Assembly: GCF_002895005.1 (NCBI RefSeq)
Contig: NZ_POWF01000001.1
Location: 598,344 to 662,343, forward strand
DNA from: Hanstruepera neustonica
GTDB taxonomy: Bacteria; Bacteroidota; Bacteroidia; Flavobacteriales; Flavobacteriaceae
Length of the DNA: 64,000 nucleotides
Direction of reading: 5' to 3'
A model generated the notes under the pieces. It saw only the letters and a program-made list of their open reading frames with translations. It made no database searches and was not told the DNA's origin. The position numbers were made by a program, and so were the translations under genes. Every line of letters starts with the position of its first letter. Position 1 is the stretch's first letter. This document shows, one piece after another, positions 15,780-24,617 of this stretch.

Positions 15780-16655
15780 ATAATACAACTGATCCGTCTT
15801 TAAATTCAAAAACCGTTGTGTGGCAATAAACGTGCTAATCCAGGTAATAACAATACCCAACATAAAAATACCCGCAAACAATGCAACAATGAGTACCGTA
15901 TTGTTCAGTAAGTTGAGTTCAGGGAATGTTTTGTTGACGTAATAGAACACAATAGCCATACCTATCATGGCTAAAATTGCGCCGATAACACCCAAGCGTA
16001 CACTCTTCCAAACAAAGGGTCTACGTATAAACTGCTTCGTAGCGCCTACCATTTGCATGGTTTTGATGGTAAAACGTTTGGAATATACAGATAGCCTTAT
16101 GGAACTATTAATAAGCAGCACCGCAATAACCGTAAATAAGGCACTAATGACCAAAATCCAAAAGCTGATTCTCTTAACGTTATTATTCATTAAAGTGACT
16201 AAATCATTATCATACCGCACTTCATCTACAAAGCTTTTGGTCAATGCCTCTTCCGATATGGCCTGCAATTGGGTTTCATTCACATAATCGGCTTTAACAT
16301 GCACATCTATGGAATTTTGTAAGGGATTATAACCCAAAAACTCCATAAAATCCTCCCCATTTTCAGCTTTCATAGACTCCGCAGCTTGTTCTTTAGAAAC
16401 AAATTCCGTGGATTTAACGTATTCAGAAAGCGCTAAACTCTTCTCCAATTGTTTAATCTCAACATCTTTGGCAGAATCTTTCAAGTAAATAGTAACGACT
16501 ACCTGTTCTTTAAAATGATCTGAAACCTTTTTGGCATTTATTACCAGCATTCCTAGTAAACCCAATAGGAATAATACGAGACCAATACTCAAAACAACTG
16601 AAAAATAGGATGAAATTAAGCGGCGTTTTTGATACCTGTCAAATGATGAGCTCAT
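15777..16655 (-). CDS. ftsX: Cell division protein FtsX
   Basis: FtsX (292 residues) is the membrane half of the FtsEX complex, which couples division to activation of peptidoglycan hydrolases. Topology is right: a helix near residues 20-42, an extracytoplasmic domain with VVTIYLKDSAKDVEIKQLE and a Phe/Tyr-rich middle, then three C-terminal helices of the MacB/FtsX type with the MVGATKQFIRRPFVWKSV cytoplasmic loop. No ftsE is adjacent in the window, which is common in Bacteroidota. It heads the minus-strand group leading to uppP and truB. Confidence 0.92.
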   Translation of the reverse strand: MSSSFDRYQKRRLISSYFSVVLSIGLVLFLLGLLGMLVINAKKVSDHFKEQVVVTIYLKDSAKDVEIKQLEKSLALSEYVKSTEFVSKEQAAESMKAENGEDFMEFLGYNPLQNSIDVHVKADYVNETQLQAISEEALTKSFVDEVRYDNDLVTLMNNNVKRISFWILVISALFTVIAVLLINSSIRLSVYSKRFTIKTMQMVGATKQFIRRPFVWKSVRLGVIGAILAMIGMAIVFYYVNKTFPELNLLNNTVLIVALFAGIFMLGIVITWISTFIATQRFLNLKTDQLYY

Positions 16656-16781
16656 AGAGATGTTTGTTAATGACGTAAAAATATAAAAGAAATCTATTCT
16701 GTTAAGGATTACAACGTTTAAACTTTCAACATTGTTATAATAAGCTTAAATTTGCGCTTTTATAAGCGGAAAAACAGGACG

Positions 16782-19700
16782 ATGAAATACAATTTCAACG
16801 AGATAGAAGCCAAATGGCAAAAGTATTGGACAGACAACCAAACCTTTAAAGCGGACAACCATTCAGACAAACCTAAATATTACGTATTGGATATGTTTCC
16901 ATATCCAAGTGGTGCCGGACTGCATGTTGGGCATCCGTTAGGGTATATTGCTTCCGATATTTATGCACGTTTTAAACGCCATAAAGGGTTTAACGTTTTG
17001 CATCCACAAGGCTATGATAGCTTTGGATTACCAGCGGAACAGTATGCTATTCAAACTGGTCAGCATCCTGCCATTACCACTGAAGAAAATATTAAAACCT
17101 ATCGCAGACAGTTAGATCAAATCGGGTTTTCATTCGATTGGTCTCGTGAAATTCGTACCAGTGACCCGAGTTATTACAAATGGACCCAGTGGATTTTCAT
17201 TCAACTGTTCAACTCATGGTATAATTTTGATAGTGATAAAGCCGAAAACATTGAGACGCTAATTTCTGTTTTCGAAAAAGAAGGAAATGCTAACGTGAAT
17301 GGGGCTTGTGATGATGATGTAGTTGATTTTACTGCGGAAGAATGGAATGGTTTGTCTTCTGAAAAACAACAAGAAATTTTATTGCAATACCGATTAACCT
17401 ATTTAGCAGAAACCGAAGTCAATTGGTGTCCTGCTTTAGGAACGGTTTTAGCAAACGATGAGATTGTCAATGGCGTTTCAGAACGTGGCGGACATCCTGT
17501 GGTTAGAAAGAAAATGACCCAATGGTCTATGCGTATATCGGCTTATGCTGAACGCTTATTACAAGGATTGGAAACCATCGATTGGACAGATTCTCTAAAG
17601 GAGAGCCAACGCAATTGGATTGGTAAATCGGTTGGAGCCTCTGTGACTTTCAAGGTTAATAATCATGATGCTGTAATTGATGTCTTCACCACACGTCCTG
17701 ATACTATTTTTGGTGTGTCTTTTATGACTTTGGCACCAGAGCATGAATTAGTGGCGAAAATCACAACGGACGAACAAAAGGCTGAAGTAGAAGCCTACAT
17801 TGAAGCAACGGCTAAACGCAGCGAACGCGATAGAATGGCCGATGTTAAAACTATTTCTGGTGTGTTTACCGGTGCTTTTGCCGAGCATCCCTTTACTAAA
17901 GAACCCATTCCCATCTGGATTGGCGATTATGTTTTGGCAAGCTACGGAACAGGAGCTGTAATGGCCGTGCCATGTGGTGACCAGCGTGATTATGATTTTG
18001 CCAAGCATTTCAATATTCCAATCCCAAATATTTTTGAAGGTGTTGACATTTCTGAAGAAGCCTTTTCGGATAAGGAAAATACGGTGATTGCTAACAGCGA
18101 TTTCCTTAATGGTTTGAATTACAAAAAAGCAACCAAACGAGCTATTTTTGAACTGGAGCAAATAGGTCAAGGTAAAGGCAAAACCAATTACCGTTTGCGT
18201 GATGCCGTATTTTCGCGCCAGCGTTATTGGGGCGAACCATTCCCAGTGTATTATGTTAATGGCATGCCGCAGATGATTGATGCCAAGCATTTACCCATTA
18301 CCTTACCAGAAGTAGAAAAATACTTACCAACCGAAACTGGCGAACCACCTCTAGGTAATGCCACCACTTGGGCTTGGGATACAAAAAACAATAAAGTAGT
18401 TTCTAATGAGATGCTGAAACAAGTTCAGCATGACAGCAAGAGTTCTGTCTCGTCGAGCGGAGTCGAGACGTCTCAGCACAATGGTGTATATCCTTTAGAG
18501 TTAAACACCATGCCAGGTTGGGCAGGCAGTAGCCAGTATTTTAACCGTTATATGGACCCACATAATGACACCGAAATCTTCTCGCAGGAAGCGGTGAATT
18601 ACTGGCAGCAAGTAGATTTATATATTGGTGGCAGTGAGCACGCAACTGGGCACCTATTATACGCACGTTTTTGGCAAAAATTTATGTATGATTTAGGCTT
18701 GGTACCTGTAGATGAGTTTGCTAAAAAACTCATTAACCAGGGTATGATTTTAGGGACGAGTGCTTTTGTTTATGAATTTATGCCAAATTATTCTCCAAAC
18801 TTTGTTTTTCAACATAATAAAGTATTTGTTTCTTCTAAAATTTTTATTGAAAATGCAGGCAATGAGTTTATTCAGGAAGAAATTTTCAAAACAATTTTTA
18901 ACGAATTGTATTCTAATTATTCTAGCGAGGAAAGAATTGAGATTAGAAGGTTGATCGATAAAGAAGAAATAGGTATTGGTTATTTGACAAGGCATGTTGA
19001 TGTATCATTAGTCAATTCTTCCGATGAATTGAATATTGATGCTTTCAAGAATTGGCGTCCAGAATTTGAGGAAGCAATATTCATTAGTGAAGAAGGCGAA
19101 GTAATTTCGAGAAAAGGTGGAATTTATAAAGTAGGTCGCGACGTCGAAAAAATGTCTAAATCTAAATACAACGTCGTTAATCCAGACCAGATTTGTGAAG
19201 ACTATGGAGCAGACTCTTTACGTTTGTATGAAATGTTTTTAGGACCTTTGGAACAGTACAAACCTTGGAATACTGCTGGTATTACAGGTGTGCATGGGTT
19301 CCTAAAAAAACTCTGGAAATTGTATGTTGATGACAATGGTATTAAGGTTACAGATGCGGAGCCATCAAAAGATAGTTTAAAAACGTTACACAAAACCATT
19401 AAAAAAGTAGAAGAGGATATTGAGAATTTCTCCTTTAACACGTCTGTATCTACCTTTATGATTGCCGTTAATGAGTTAACGGCTCAAAAATGTACTTGTC
19501 GTGACATTTTAGAACCCTTGATAGTATTAATTTCACCGTATGCACCACACATAGCAGAAGAATTATGGAGTCAGTTAGGTCATAGTGAGTCTATTTCAAC
19601 AGCGCCATTCCCAAAATTTGAGGAGAAATATTTGGTAGAAAGTAGTAAAAACTACCCGATTTCCTTTAACGGTAAAATGCGTTTTACGTTAGAGCTATCC

Positions 19701-19829
19701 TTGGATATGAGTAAGGAGGATATTGAAAAAACCGTATTGGCACACGATAAAACACAAGAACAATTACAAGGTAGAACACCTAAAAAAGTGATTGTAGTGC
19801 CTGGTAAAATAGTAAACATAGTAGGATAG
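16782..19829 (+). CDS. leuS: Leucyl-tRNA synthetase with unusual inserts
   Basis: Class I leucyl-tRNA synthetase, 1015 residues from the ATG at 16782 ([16 protein letters not shown], the family start). HIGH-type motif LHVGHPLGY near residue 45 and KMSKS in [10 protein letters not shown] near residue 790. The editing domain contains TFGVSF-like [14 protein letters not shown] and [19 protein letters not shown]. It is longer than E. coli LeuRS (860). Two inserts stand out: about 25 residues at 18402-18480 coming from a palindromic intergenic-type repeat, read in frame as [20 protein letters not shown]; and an AT-rich insert at about 18780-18960. The frame is unbroken, so the enzyme is probably functional. 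A -7-like TAAATTTG is at 16747-16754. Confidence 0.96.
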   Translation: MKYNFNEIEAKWQKYWTDNQTFKADNHSDKPKYYVLDMFPYPSGAGLHVGHPLGYIASDIYARFKRHKGFNVLHPQGYDSFGLPAEQYAIQTGQHPAITTEENIKTYRRQLDQIGFSFDWSREIRTSDPSYYKWTQWIFIQLFNSWYNFDSDKAENIETLISVFEKEGNANVNGACDDDVVDFTAEEWNGLSSEKQQEILLQYRLTYLAETEVNWCPALGTVLANDEIVNGVSERGGHPVVRKKMTQWSMRISAYAERLLQGLETIDWTDSLKESQRNWIGKSVGASVTFKVNNHDAVIDVFTTRPDTIFGVSFMTLAPEHELVAKITTDEQKAEVEAYIEATAKRSERDRMADVKTISGVFTGAFAEHPFTKEPIPIWIGDYVLASYGTGAVMAVPCGDQRDYDFAKHFNIPIPNIFEGVDISEEAFSDKENTVIANSDFLNGLNYKKATKRAIFELEQIGQGKGKTNYRLRDAVFSRQRYWGEPFPVYYVNGMPQMIDAKHLPITLPEVEKYLPTETGEPPLGNATTWAWDTKNNKVVSNEMLKQVQHDSKSSVSSSGVETSQHNGVYPLELNTMPGWAGSSQYFNRYMDPHNDTEIFSQEAVNYWQQVDLYIGGSEHATGHLLYARFWQKFMYDLGLVPVDEFAKKLINQGMILGTSAFVYEFMPNYSPNFVFQHNKVFVSSKIFIENAGNEFIQEEIFKTIFNELYSNYSSEERIEIRRLIDKEEIGIGYLTRHVDVSLVNSSDELNIDAFKNWRPEFEEAIFISEEGEVISRKGGIYKVGRDVEKMSKSKYNVVNPDQICEDYGADSLRLYEMFLGPLEQYKPWNTAGITGVHGFLKKLWKLYVDDNGIKVTDAEPSKDSLKTLHKTIKKVEEDIENFSFNTSVSTFMIAVNELTAQKCTCRDILEPLIVLISPYAPHIAEELWSQLGHSESISTAPFPKFEEKYLVESSKNYPISFNGKMRFTLELSLDMSKEDIEKTVLAHDKTQEQLQGRTPKKVIVVPGKIVNIVG
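18405..18478. repeat. Palindromic repeat element inserted in leuS
   Basis: Two adjacent inverted repeats: ATGCTGAA / TTCAGCAT at 18411-18431 and GTCTCG / CGAGAC at 18447-18469 with a CGAGCGGAG centre. Both half-site types are those of dispersed intergenic repeats in flavobacterial genomes. Here they lie inside the coding frame without a stop codon. Confidence 0.8.
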
Positions 19830-19831
19830 TA

Positions 19832-19907
19832 CTGTCATTCCTGCGTGTCACATTGAGTAAGCCTGTGTTGAGCTTGTCGAAACATCGAAATGAAGGCAGG
19901 AATCTTT
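19832..19907. repeat. Composite palindromic repeat after leuS
   Basis: Outer inverted repeat ATTCCTGC (19837-19844) / GCAGGAAT (19896-19903), with an interior holding CACATTGAG and GTTGAGCTTGTCGAA-type segments. The outer half-sites match the hairpins after greA and before the HIT gene, and the interior resembles the CGAGC repeat inside leuS. It is non-coding, ends with CTTTT and may double as the leuS terminator. Confidence 0.8.
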
Positions 19908-19937
19908 TGGCTAAAAGGATTAAATTTAGAATTAAGC

Positions 19938-20462
19938 ATGAAAAAAATACTCATAATTCTATTGACTCTAGCTTGTTTCAGCTTGTCAGCCCAAACCGAC
20001 TCGTTACAATTCCCACAAGACTTCTACGGTATTTACAAAGGCGATTTACAGATTACGAATCCGCGAGGGAAGCAAACCATTCAAATGGAGTTTCATTTAA
20101 ATCCAACCGACTCCATTGGGAAATATCAATATATGTTGGTGTATATTATGGATGGGAATCGTCAGGAACGTCATTATAATTTGTTAGAAAAAGATGTTGC
20201 CAAAGGCGAGTACATTGTAGATGAAAACAACGGTATTTTATTGGACGCCAAATTAATGGGTAACACCCTGTTCTGCATGTTTGAAGTTCAGGGCAACATC
20301 CTGACAACTACCGAGCGTTTTTATAAAGACAGCATGGATTTTGAAATCACCTTTGCCAGTAAAGCCCAGCAAACCACATCAGGAACAGCAGGTGAAGATG
20401 CTACAGAAGTCATTTCCTATCCCATTTCAGTACTGCAAAAAGCCCATTTAATGAAGCAATAA
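19938..20462 (+). CDS. Secreted protein of unknown function
   Basis: Protein of 174 residues from the ATG at 19938 (MKKILIILLTLACFSLSAQ, a clear signal peptide cut after SAQ); a longer frame upstream runs into the repeat element and is rejected. The mature part is beta-rich (YGIYKGDLQITNPRGKQTIQMEFHL, YQYMLVYIMDGNRQERHYNL), reminiscent of a lipocalin or jelly-roll barrel, but I do not recognise a family. Probably periplasmic. It follows leuS and a repeat element; next is a zinc metalloprotease. Confidence 0.75.
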   Translation: MKKILIILLTLACFSLSAQTDSLQFPQDFYGIYKGDLQITNPRGKQTIQMEFHLNPTDSIGKYQYMLVYIMDGNRQERHYNLLEKDVAKGEYIVDENNGILLDAKLMGNTLFCMFEVQGNILTTTERFYKDSMDFEITFASKAQQTTSGTAGEDATEVISYPISVLQKAHLMKQ

Positions 20463-20541
20463 ACTGACAAAATATCTTAACGAATATTTGGCGCATTATT
20501 TGCTATATTACAACTAAATTTACAGTTTAAAACAGAACATA

Positions 20542-21237
20542 ATGATTGGATATTATATACTTATTGGTGGAATTGCTTTAGTGAGTTGGTTGGTTAGTAA
20601 TCAATTAAAGCAAAAATTTAAAAAATATTCCCAGGTACATTTACGAAATGGCATGAGCGGTAAAGAAATTGCTGAAAAAATGCTGTCAGATAACGGCATT
20701 TATGATGTTGAGGTCATTTCAACACCAGGGCAATTAACAGACCATTATAACCCAAAAAACAAAACGGTTAATTTAAGTGAGTCAGTTTACAGTCAGCGTA
20801 ACGCAGCAGCAGCAGCTGTGGCTGCCCATGAATGTGGTCACGCGGTGCAACATGCCCAAGCCTATAGCGCTTTGCAAATGCGTTCAGCGCTAGTTCCAGT
20901 AGTTTCAGTAACTTCAGGTATGTCACAATGGTTGGTGATTGGTGGTTTGATATTGGGTGCCGCAGCTGGTATGGGAATGGGCTTCTGGATAGCCGTTGCA
21001 GGCTTGATATTTATGGGTTTTGCTACACTGTTTAGCTTTATTACATTACCAGTAGAATACGATGCCAGTAACCGTGCTTTGGCATGGTTAAAAAATAAAA
21101 ACATGCTTTCCCAAGAAGAATATTCAGGTGCTGAAGATGCTTTAAAATGGGCCGCAAGGACGTATTTAGTAGCAGCTATTGGTGCTTTGGCATCCTTGTT
21201 ATATTGGGCGCTTCAAATTTTCGGAGGTAGAGACTAA
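20542..21237 (+). CDS. YugP-type neutral zinc metallopeptidase
   Basis: Membrane zinc metallopeptidase of 231 residues (YugP family). An N-terminal helix, then the HExxH zinc site AAHECGHAVQH with HECGH at residues 96-100, then two or three hydrophobic helices (residues ~128-175) and a C-terminal helix. The glutamate third ligand is probably in LPVEYDASNRA. Length matches the family. Followed by a strong terminator; monocistronic. Confidence 0.92.
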   Translation: MIGYYILIGGIALVSWLVSNQLKQKFKKYSQVHLRNGMSGKEIAEKMLSDNGIYDVEVISTPGQLTDHYNPKNKTVNLSESVYSQRNAAAAAVAAHECGHAVQHAQAYSALQMRSALVPVVSVTSGMSQWLVIGGLILGAAAGMGMGFWIAVAGLIFMGFATLFSFITLPVEYDASNRALAWLKNKNMLSQEEYSGAEDALKWAARTYLVAAIGALASLLYWALQIFGGRD

Positions 21238-21258
21238 AAAATAAAAAACAAGATATTT

Positions 21259-21290
21259 AAGTCGGATTCATACAATCCGACTTTTTTTTT
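21259..21290 (+). terminator. Intrinsic terminator
   Basis: Stem AAGTCGGATT / AATCCGACTT with a 6-base loop followed by a run of T, after the YugP-type gene. Confidence 0.95.
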
Positions 21291-21333
21291 GCTTAAATTT
21301 CATGAATAAATACTAACTAACACAATTAAATTT

Positions 21334-22038
21334 ATGGAAAATCAAGTTCAAGAGCCATTATTATTAAGCGAAGTGTCAGATGCAGAGCGCGTGGCATTTT
21401 ATAAAAAAACCTATGCACATGTAGCTGGAGGCGTATTAATTTTTATTCTTTTTGAATATTTATTATTACAAAGTGAAACGATTGTCAACTTTATGTTGTC
21501 TATGGTTGATGGGATAAAATGGTTGATTATGCTAGGTGGTTTTATGTTTATAACCAATTATGCAGAACGCATGACTATGAAAACTACCGATAAGAATACA
21601 CAATATTTAGCTTATACCTTGTACATTTTTGCTGAAGCCTTAATTTTTGTGCCACTTATTTATGTTGCTGCATTTTACATGGATTCTGGACCTGAAATTT
21701 TAAATCAGGCTGCCATAGTTACTTTGGCATTGTTCACGGGTTTGTCTGCAGTTGTTTTTGTGACAAAAAAAGATTTTTCATTTATAAAAACCAGTTTGAC
21801 CATTGGGTTTTTTATAGCCATCGGGTTGATTATAGCAGGAACCTTATTTGGTTTTAATTTAGGCCTATGGTTTTCTGTAGGCATGTGTTTGTTGGCAGGT
21901 GGCTCCATTCTATATCAAACATCAAACTTGGTAAATAAATATTCAACAGACGATTATATACCAGCTTCATTAGGGTTGTTCGCATCCTTAATGCTGTTGT
22001 TTTGGTATGTGTTATCAATCTTTTTGTCAAGAGATTAA
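21334..22038 (+). CDS. Bax inhibitor-1 / YccA-like membrane protein
   Basis: Integral membrane protein of 234 residues with seven hydrophobic segments, fitting the Bax inhibitor-1 (TMBIM, YccA) family. The N-terminal AERVAFYKKTYAHVAGGVLIFI is typical, with the family's FYKKTY-type opening. Bacterial members are calcium/proton leak channels or modulators of membrane proteases. A C-terminal SRD tail is present. Monocistronic between two terminators. Confidence 0.88.
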   Translation: MENQVQEPLLLSEVSDAERVAFYKKTYAHVAGGVLIFILFEYLLLQSETIVNFMLSMVDGIKWLIMLGGFMFITNYAERMTMKTTDKNTQYLAYTLYIFAEALIFVPLIYVAAFYMDSGPEILNQAAIVTLALFTGLSAVVFVTKKDFSFIKTSLTIGFFIAIGLIIAGTLFGFNLGLWFSVGMCLLAGGSILYQTSNLVNKYSTDDYIPASLGLFASLMLLFWYVLSIFLSRD

Positions 22039-22056
22039 TAAAACTAATAATATTGA

Positions 22057-22087
22057 AAAGCCCTACCAATTTGGTAGGGCTTTTTTA
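22057..22087 (+). terminator. Intrinsic terminator
   Basis: Stem AAAAGCCCTACCAA / TTGGTAGGGCTTTT with almost no loop and T-run. Confidence 0.95.
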
Positions 22088-22231
22088 TGGGCAATTTATA
22101 CCATATTTATGTCAACTATATACCCAGTATATGCCGACTTTATACCGAGCTTAATTCAGGTTATATCCATACCAACATCATGTCAACACCTTATATCTTA
22201 AGGTTGTACAGAGGGTGTCGGGAATTGATAG

Positions 22232-22705
22232 TTATAAAGATATCTGCCTATCTATCTGTTGAGCTAATGAAATAAAGGTTTCTGTTCGCGAAACACCCGG
22301 TATGGATTGAATGTTTTTATTGAGTAATTGCATGAGATGCTCATTGTCCTTACAGAGTATTTTGATAAAAATGCTCCAGTTTCCAGTGGTGTAATGGCAT
22401 TCTAAAACTTCAGGTATTTTTTTCAATTGCTTAACCGCATCGGGATTACTCATGGCCTTATCTAAATAAATACCGATGAATGCCATAGTAGTATAACCCA
22501 AAACCTTCGGATTAATCACAAATTTAGAACCAGAAATTATACCTGATTTTTCCAATTTGCGCAACCGCTGATGGATGGCAGCTCCAGAAATACCAACCTG
22601 TCTAGCAATTTCCAAAACAGGCGTTCTGGCATCTGCCATAAGGGCGCGTAAAATGGTTTTGTCTATGCCATCAATTTCAATATTCTGATTAATCAGTTTC
22701 ATCAA
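22232..22705 (-). CDS. Lrp/AsnC-family transcriptional regulator
   Basis: Regulator of 157 residues with an N-terminal winged helix (DKTILRALMADARTPVLEIARQVGISGAAIHQRLRKLEKSGII) and a C-terminal RAM/ACT effector domain (GYTTMAFIGIYLD, VLECHYTTGNWSIFIKILCKD). Such proteins sense amino acids. It lies 12 bases downstream of saccharopine dehydrogenase on the same strand, so it likely controls that gene and itself in response to lysine or a related amino acid; this is inference from the operon. Confidence 0.95.
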   Translation of the reverse strand: MMKLINQNIEIDGIDKTILRALMADARTPVLEIARQVGISGAAIHQRLRKLEKSGIISGSKFVINPKVLGYTTMAFIGIYLDKAMSNPDAVKQLKKIPEVLECHYTTGNWSIFIKILCKDNEHLMQLLNKNIQSIPGVSRTETFISLAQQIDRQISL

Positions 22706-22717
22706 GTTTTGCTAGCA

Positions 22718-24082
22718 CTATAAATTTAAGGGATTATATCCTAAATAGGGCACTTCCGTTTCCTTAAATGCTATGCCATAATTTTCCAATTCTTTTAAAA
22801 TGGGTTCGTAAACCTCTTTGGTAATTGGCATTTGAACACCTGGTGTGGTGATCTTTTCATTTAAAATGGCCAATGTAGCAATCGCTACAGGTAAACCAAC
22901 TGTTTTTGCCATGGCTGTATAGGTTTGATCCTCGCCAATAGTTACCATGGTAGAATCTATTTGATGTTTTTTACCATCTAGTTCATACCCAAATTTATGG
23001 TACATGACAATCATGTCTTTTTCATGAGCGTCTAAAGTCCATTTTTCCATCAATATTTTTTGTAAAATCTCGGCAGGCGTGGCGTTTTTTAGATTTACCA
23101 TTTTCTTACTACTGAAAATATCAAGTTCAATTAATTTATCCCAAACAATATCATCTTGATCTATTTTCAAAGCATGTCTAAATTTGAGTTCCACTGAATC
23201 TGTTGGGCTGTATGGTAAAAAGGCATTTACAAAATCACGATAACTCATGTTTTCACTGTCTTCGATAGTGTACTCATCATCGGTCATCCCCAATTGAACA
23301 AACATGTTCCATGCGCGACTAAATCCAACACGCCTCATGGTTCCACGATATAAGGTTTTGGCATTATCCAATCCATAAGCCGATTGGTATTTTAAGGAGT
23401 CTCTATTGGCATAAGCTTCAAAACGGCCATAACCTTCAACATCTAAAAACTCGGTCCGTCTAAACAATCTATTGTATGGGATGTATTTATAGGTGCCTTC
23501 TTGTAAAAATTTGGCAGCACCACCTTGTCCAGCAACAACAACGTTTCTAGGATTCCAAGTGAACTTATAATGCCACAAGTTGTTGTCACTCTCCGGAGCA
23601 ACCAAACCGCCAGTAAAGGACTCAAACAGGATGACTTTGCCGCCTTTACTACGAATACGGTCAATAACTTGCATGGCACTCATATGGTCAATACCAGGAT
23701 CAACACCAATTTCATTCATAAAAATCAGGCCTTTGTCTCGCGCAGCTTTATCCAGTTTATGCATCTCTTCACTGATGTAAGAGGCTGTAACCATGTTTTT
23801 ATTAAAGGCTACACAATCTTTAGCAACTTCAATGTGAAATCTAGCTGGTAGCATGGAAACTACAATATCACAGTTTTGTATCGCACTTTGTCTAGATTGT
23901 CTGTCATGAATATCAAGCATAATAGCTTGAGCATTATCGTGTTCGTTTGTGAGTTTTTTGGCATGAGAAAAATTAACATCCCCAACAATCACAATCAGAT
24001 TTTCAGATTCTGATTTTTCTAATAAGTATTTTATAAGATATGATGCCGATTTGCCAGCACCAATAACTAATATCTTTCGCAT
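22718..24082 (-). CDS. Saccharopine dehydrogenase family protein
   Basis: NAD(P)-dependent oxidoreductase of 454 residues, like LYS9-type saccharopine dehydrogenase. Rossmann motif VIGAGKSASYLI at residues 6-17; central catalytic domain with NEIGVDPGIDHMSAMQVID and FTGGLVAPESDNNLWHYKFTWNPRNVV; C-terminal GLPVAIATLAILN. In bacteria the enzyme converts saccharopine to aminoadipate semialdehyde and glutamate (lysine degradation) or the reverse. Co-transcribed with an Lrp regulator, and a glutaryl-CoA dehydrogenase is encoded 25 kb away, which together favour lysine catabolism. Confidence 0.92.
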   Translation of the reverse strand: MRKILVIGAGKSASYLIKYLLEKSESENLIVIVGDVNFSHAKKLTNEHDNAQAIMLDIHDRQSRQSAIQNCDIVVSMLPARFHIEVAKDCVAFNKNMVTASYISEEMHKLDKAARDKGLIFMNEIGVDPGIDHMSAMQVIDRIRSKGGKVILFESFTGGLVAPESDNNLWHYKFTWNPRNVVVAGQGGAAKFLQEGTYKYIPYNRLFRRTEFLDVEGYGRFEAYANRDSLKYQSAYGLDNAKTLYRGTMRRVGFSRAWNMFVQLGMTDDEYTIEDSENMSYRDFVNAFLPYSPTDSVELKFRHALKIDQDDIVWDKLIELDIFSSKKMVNLKNATPAEILQKILMEKWTLDAHEKDMIVMYHKFGYELDGKKHQIDSTMVTIGEDQTYTAMAKTVGLPVAIATLAILNEKITTPGVQMPITKEVYEPILKELENYGIAFKETEVPYLGYNPLNL

Positions 24083-24161
24083 AATGGTATTTCTTCAGTA
24101 TTTTTGTGTCCACGAATGTAACAAATACTAACTGTTATTAAAACTCAATTATTAAATTAAT

Positions 24162-24563
24162 ATGAACAAAAAAGTTATCATAACGGCATTGATTCTGGGT
24201 GCTACAGCAATTGTTTTAGGGGCCTTTGCAGCCCATGGCCTAAAGTCAGAAATCAATGAGGAATCTATCAGGGTTTTTGAAACGGGTGTGCGTTATCAAA
24301 TGTACCATGCTTTGTTCTTATTGTTTGTAGGCTCTTCGCAATTCATAAGTTCTAAAGCCAAACAACTGGTGCTATATTTAGTAATAATTGGTGTTCTTTT
24401 GTTTTCAGGCTCTATTTATGGTTTAGCAACCAATAGTCTGTCAGCTTTTGATTTTAAAACTATTGGTTTTATTACGCCAATAGGCGGAGTTTTGTTAATT
24501 TCTGCATGGTTGGTATTGTTAATAAAGTTTTTGAAAAACAAAGTTGATATTTCAGAAAATTAG
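24162..24563 (+). CDS. DUF423 membrane protein
   Basis: Small integral membrane protein (133 residues) of the DUF423/YgdD family: four hydrophobic helices and the signature LGAFAAHGLKSEI near residue 20, then VRYQMYHALFLLFVG. Function unknown. It is divergent from the saccharopine dehydrogenase gene and 54 bases upstream of pckA. Confidence 0.92.
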   Translation: MNKKVIITALILGATAIVLGAFAAHGLKSEINEESIRVFETGVRYQMYHALFLLFVGSSQFISSKAKQLVLYLVIIGVLLFSGSIYGLATNSLSAFDFKTIGFITPIGGVLLISAWLVLLIKFLKNKVDISEN

Positions 24564-24617
24564 ATGGGTATTTTAATATAATGTTTAATTTTGTACCCTA
24601 AAACAACACAATTTATT

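Noticed and set aside
19853-20179. Open frame from the repeat element into the secreted-protein gene
   Set aside because: Out of frame with a gene that has a clear signal peptide; the start lies inside the repeat.
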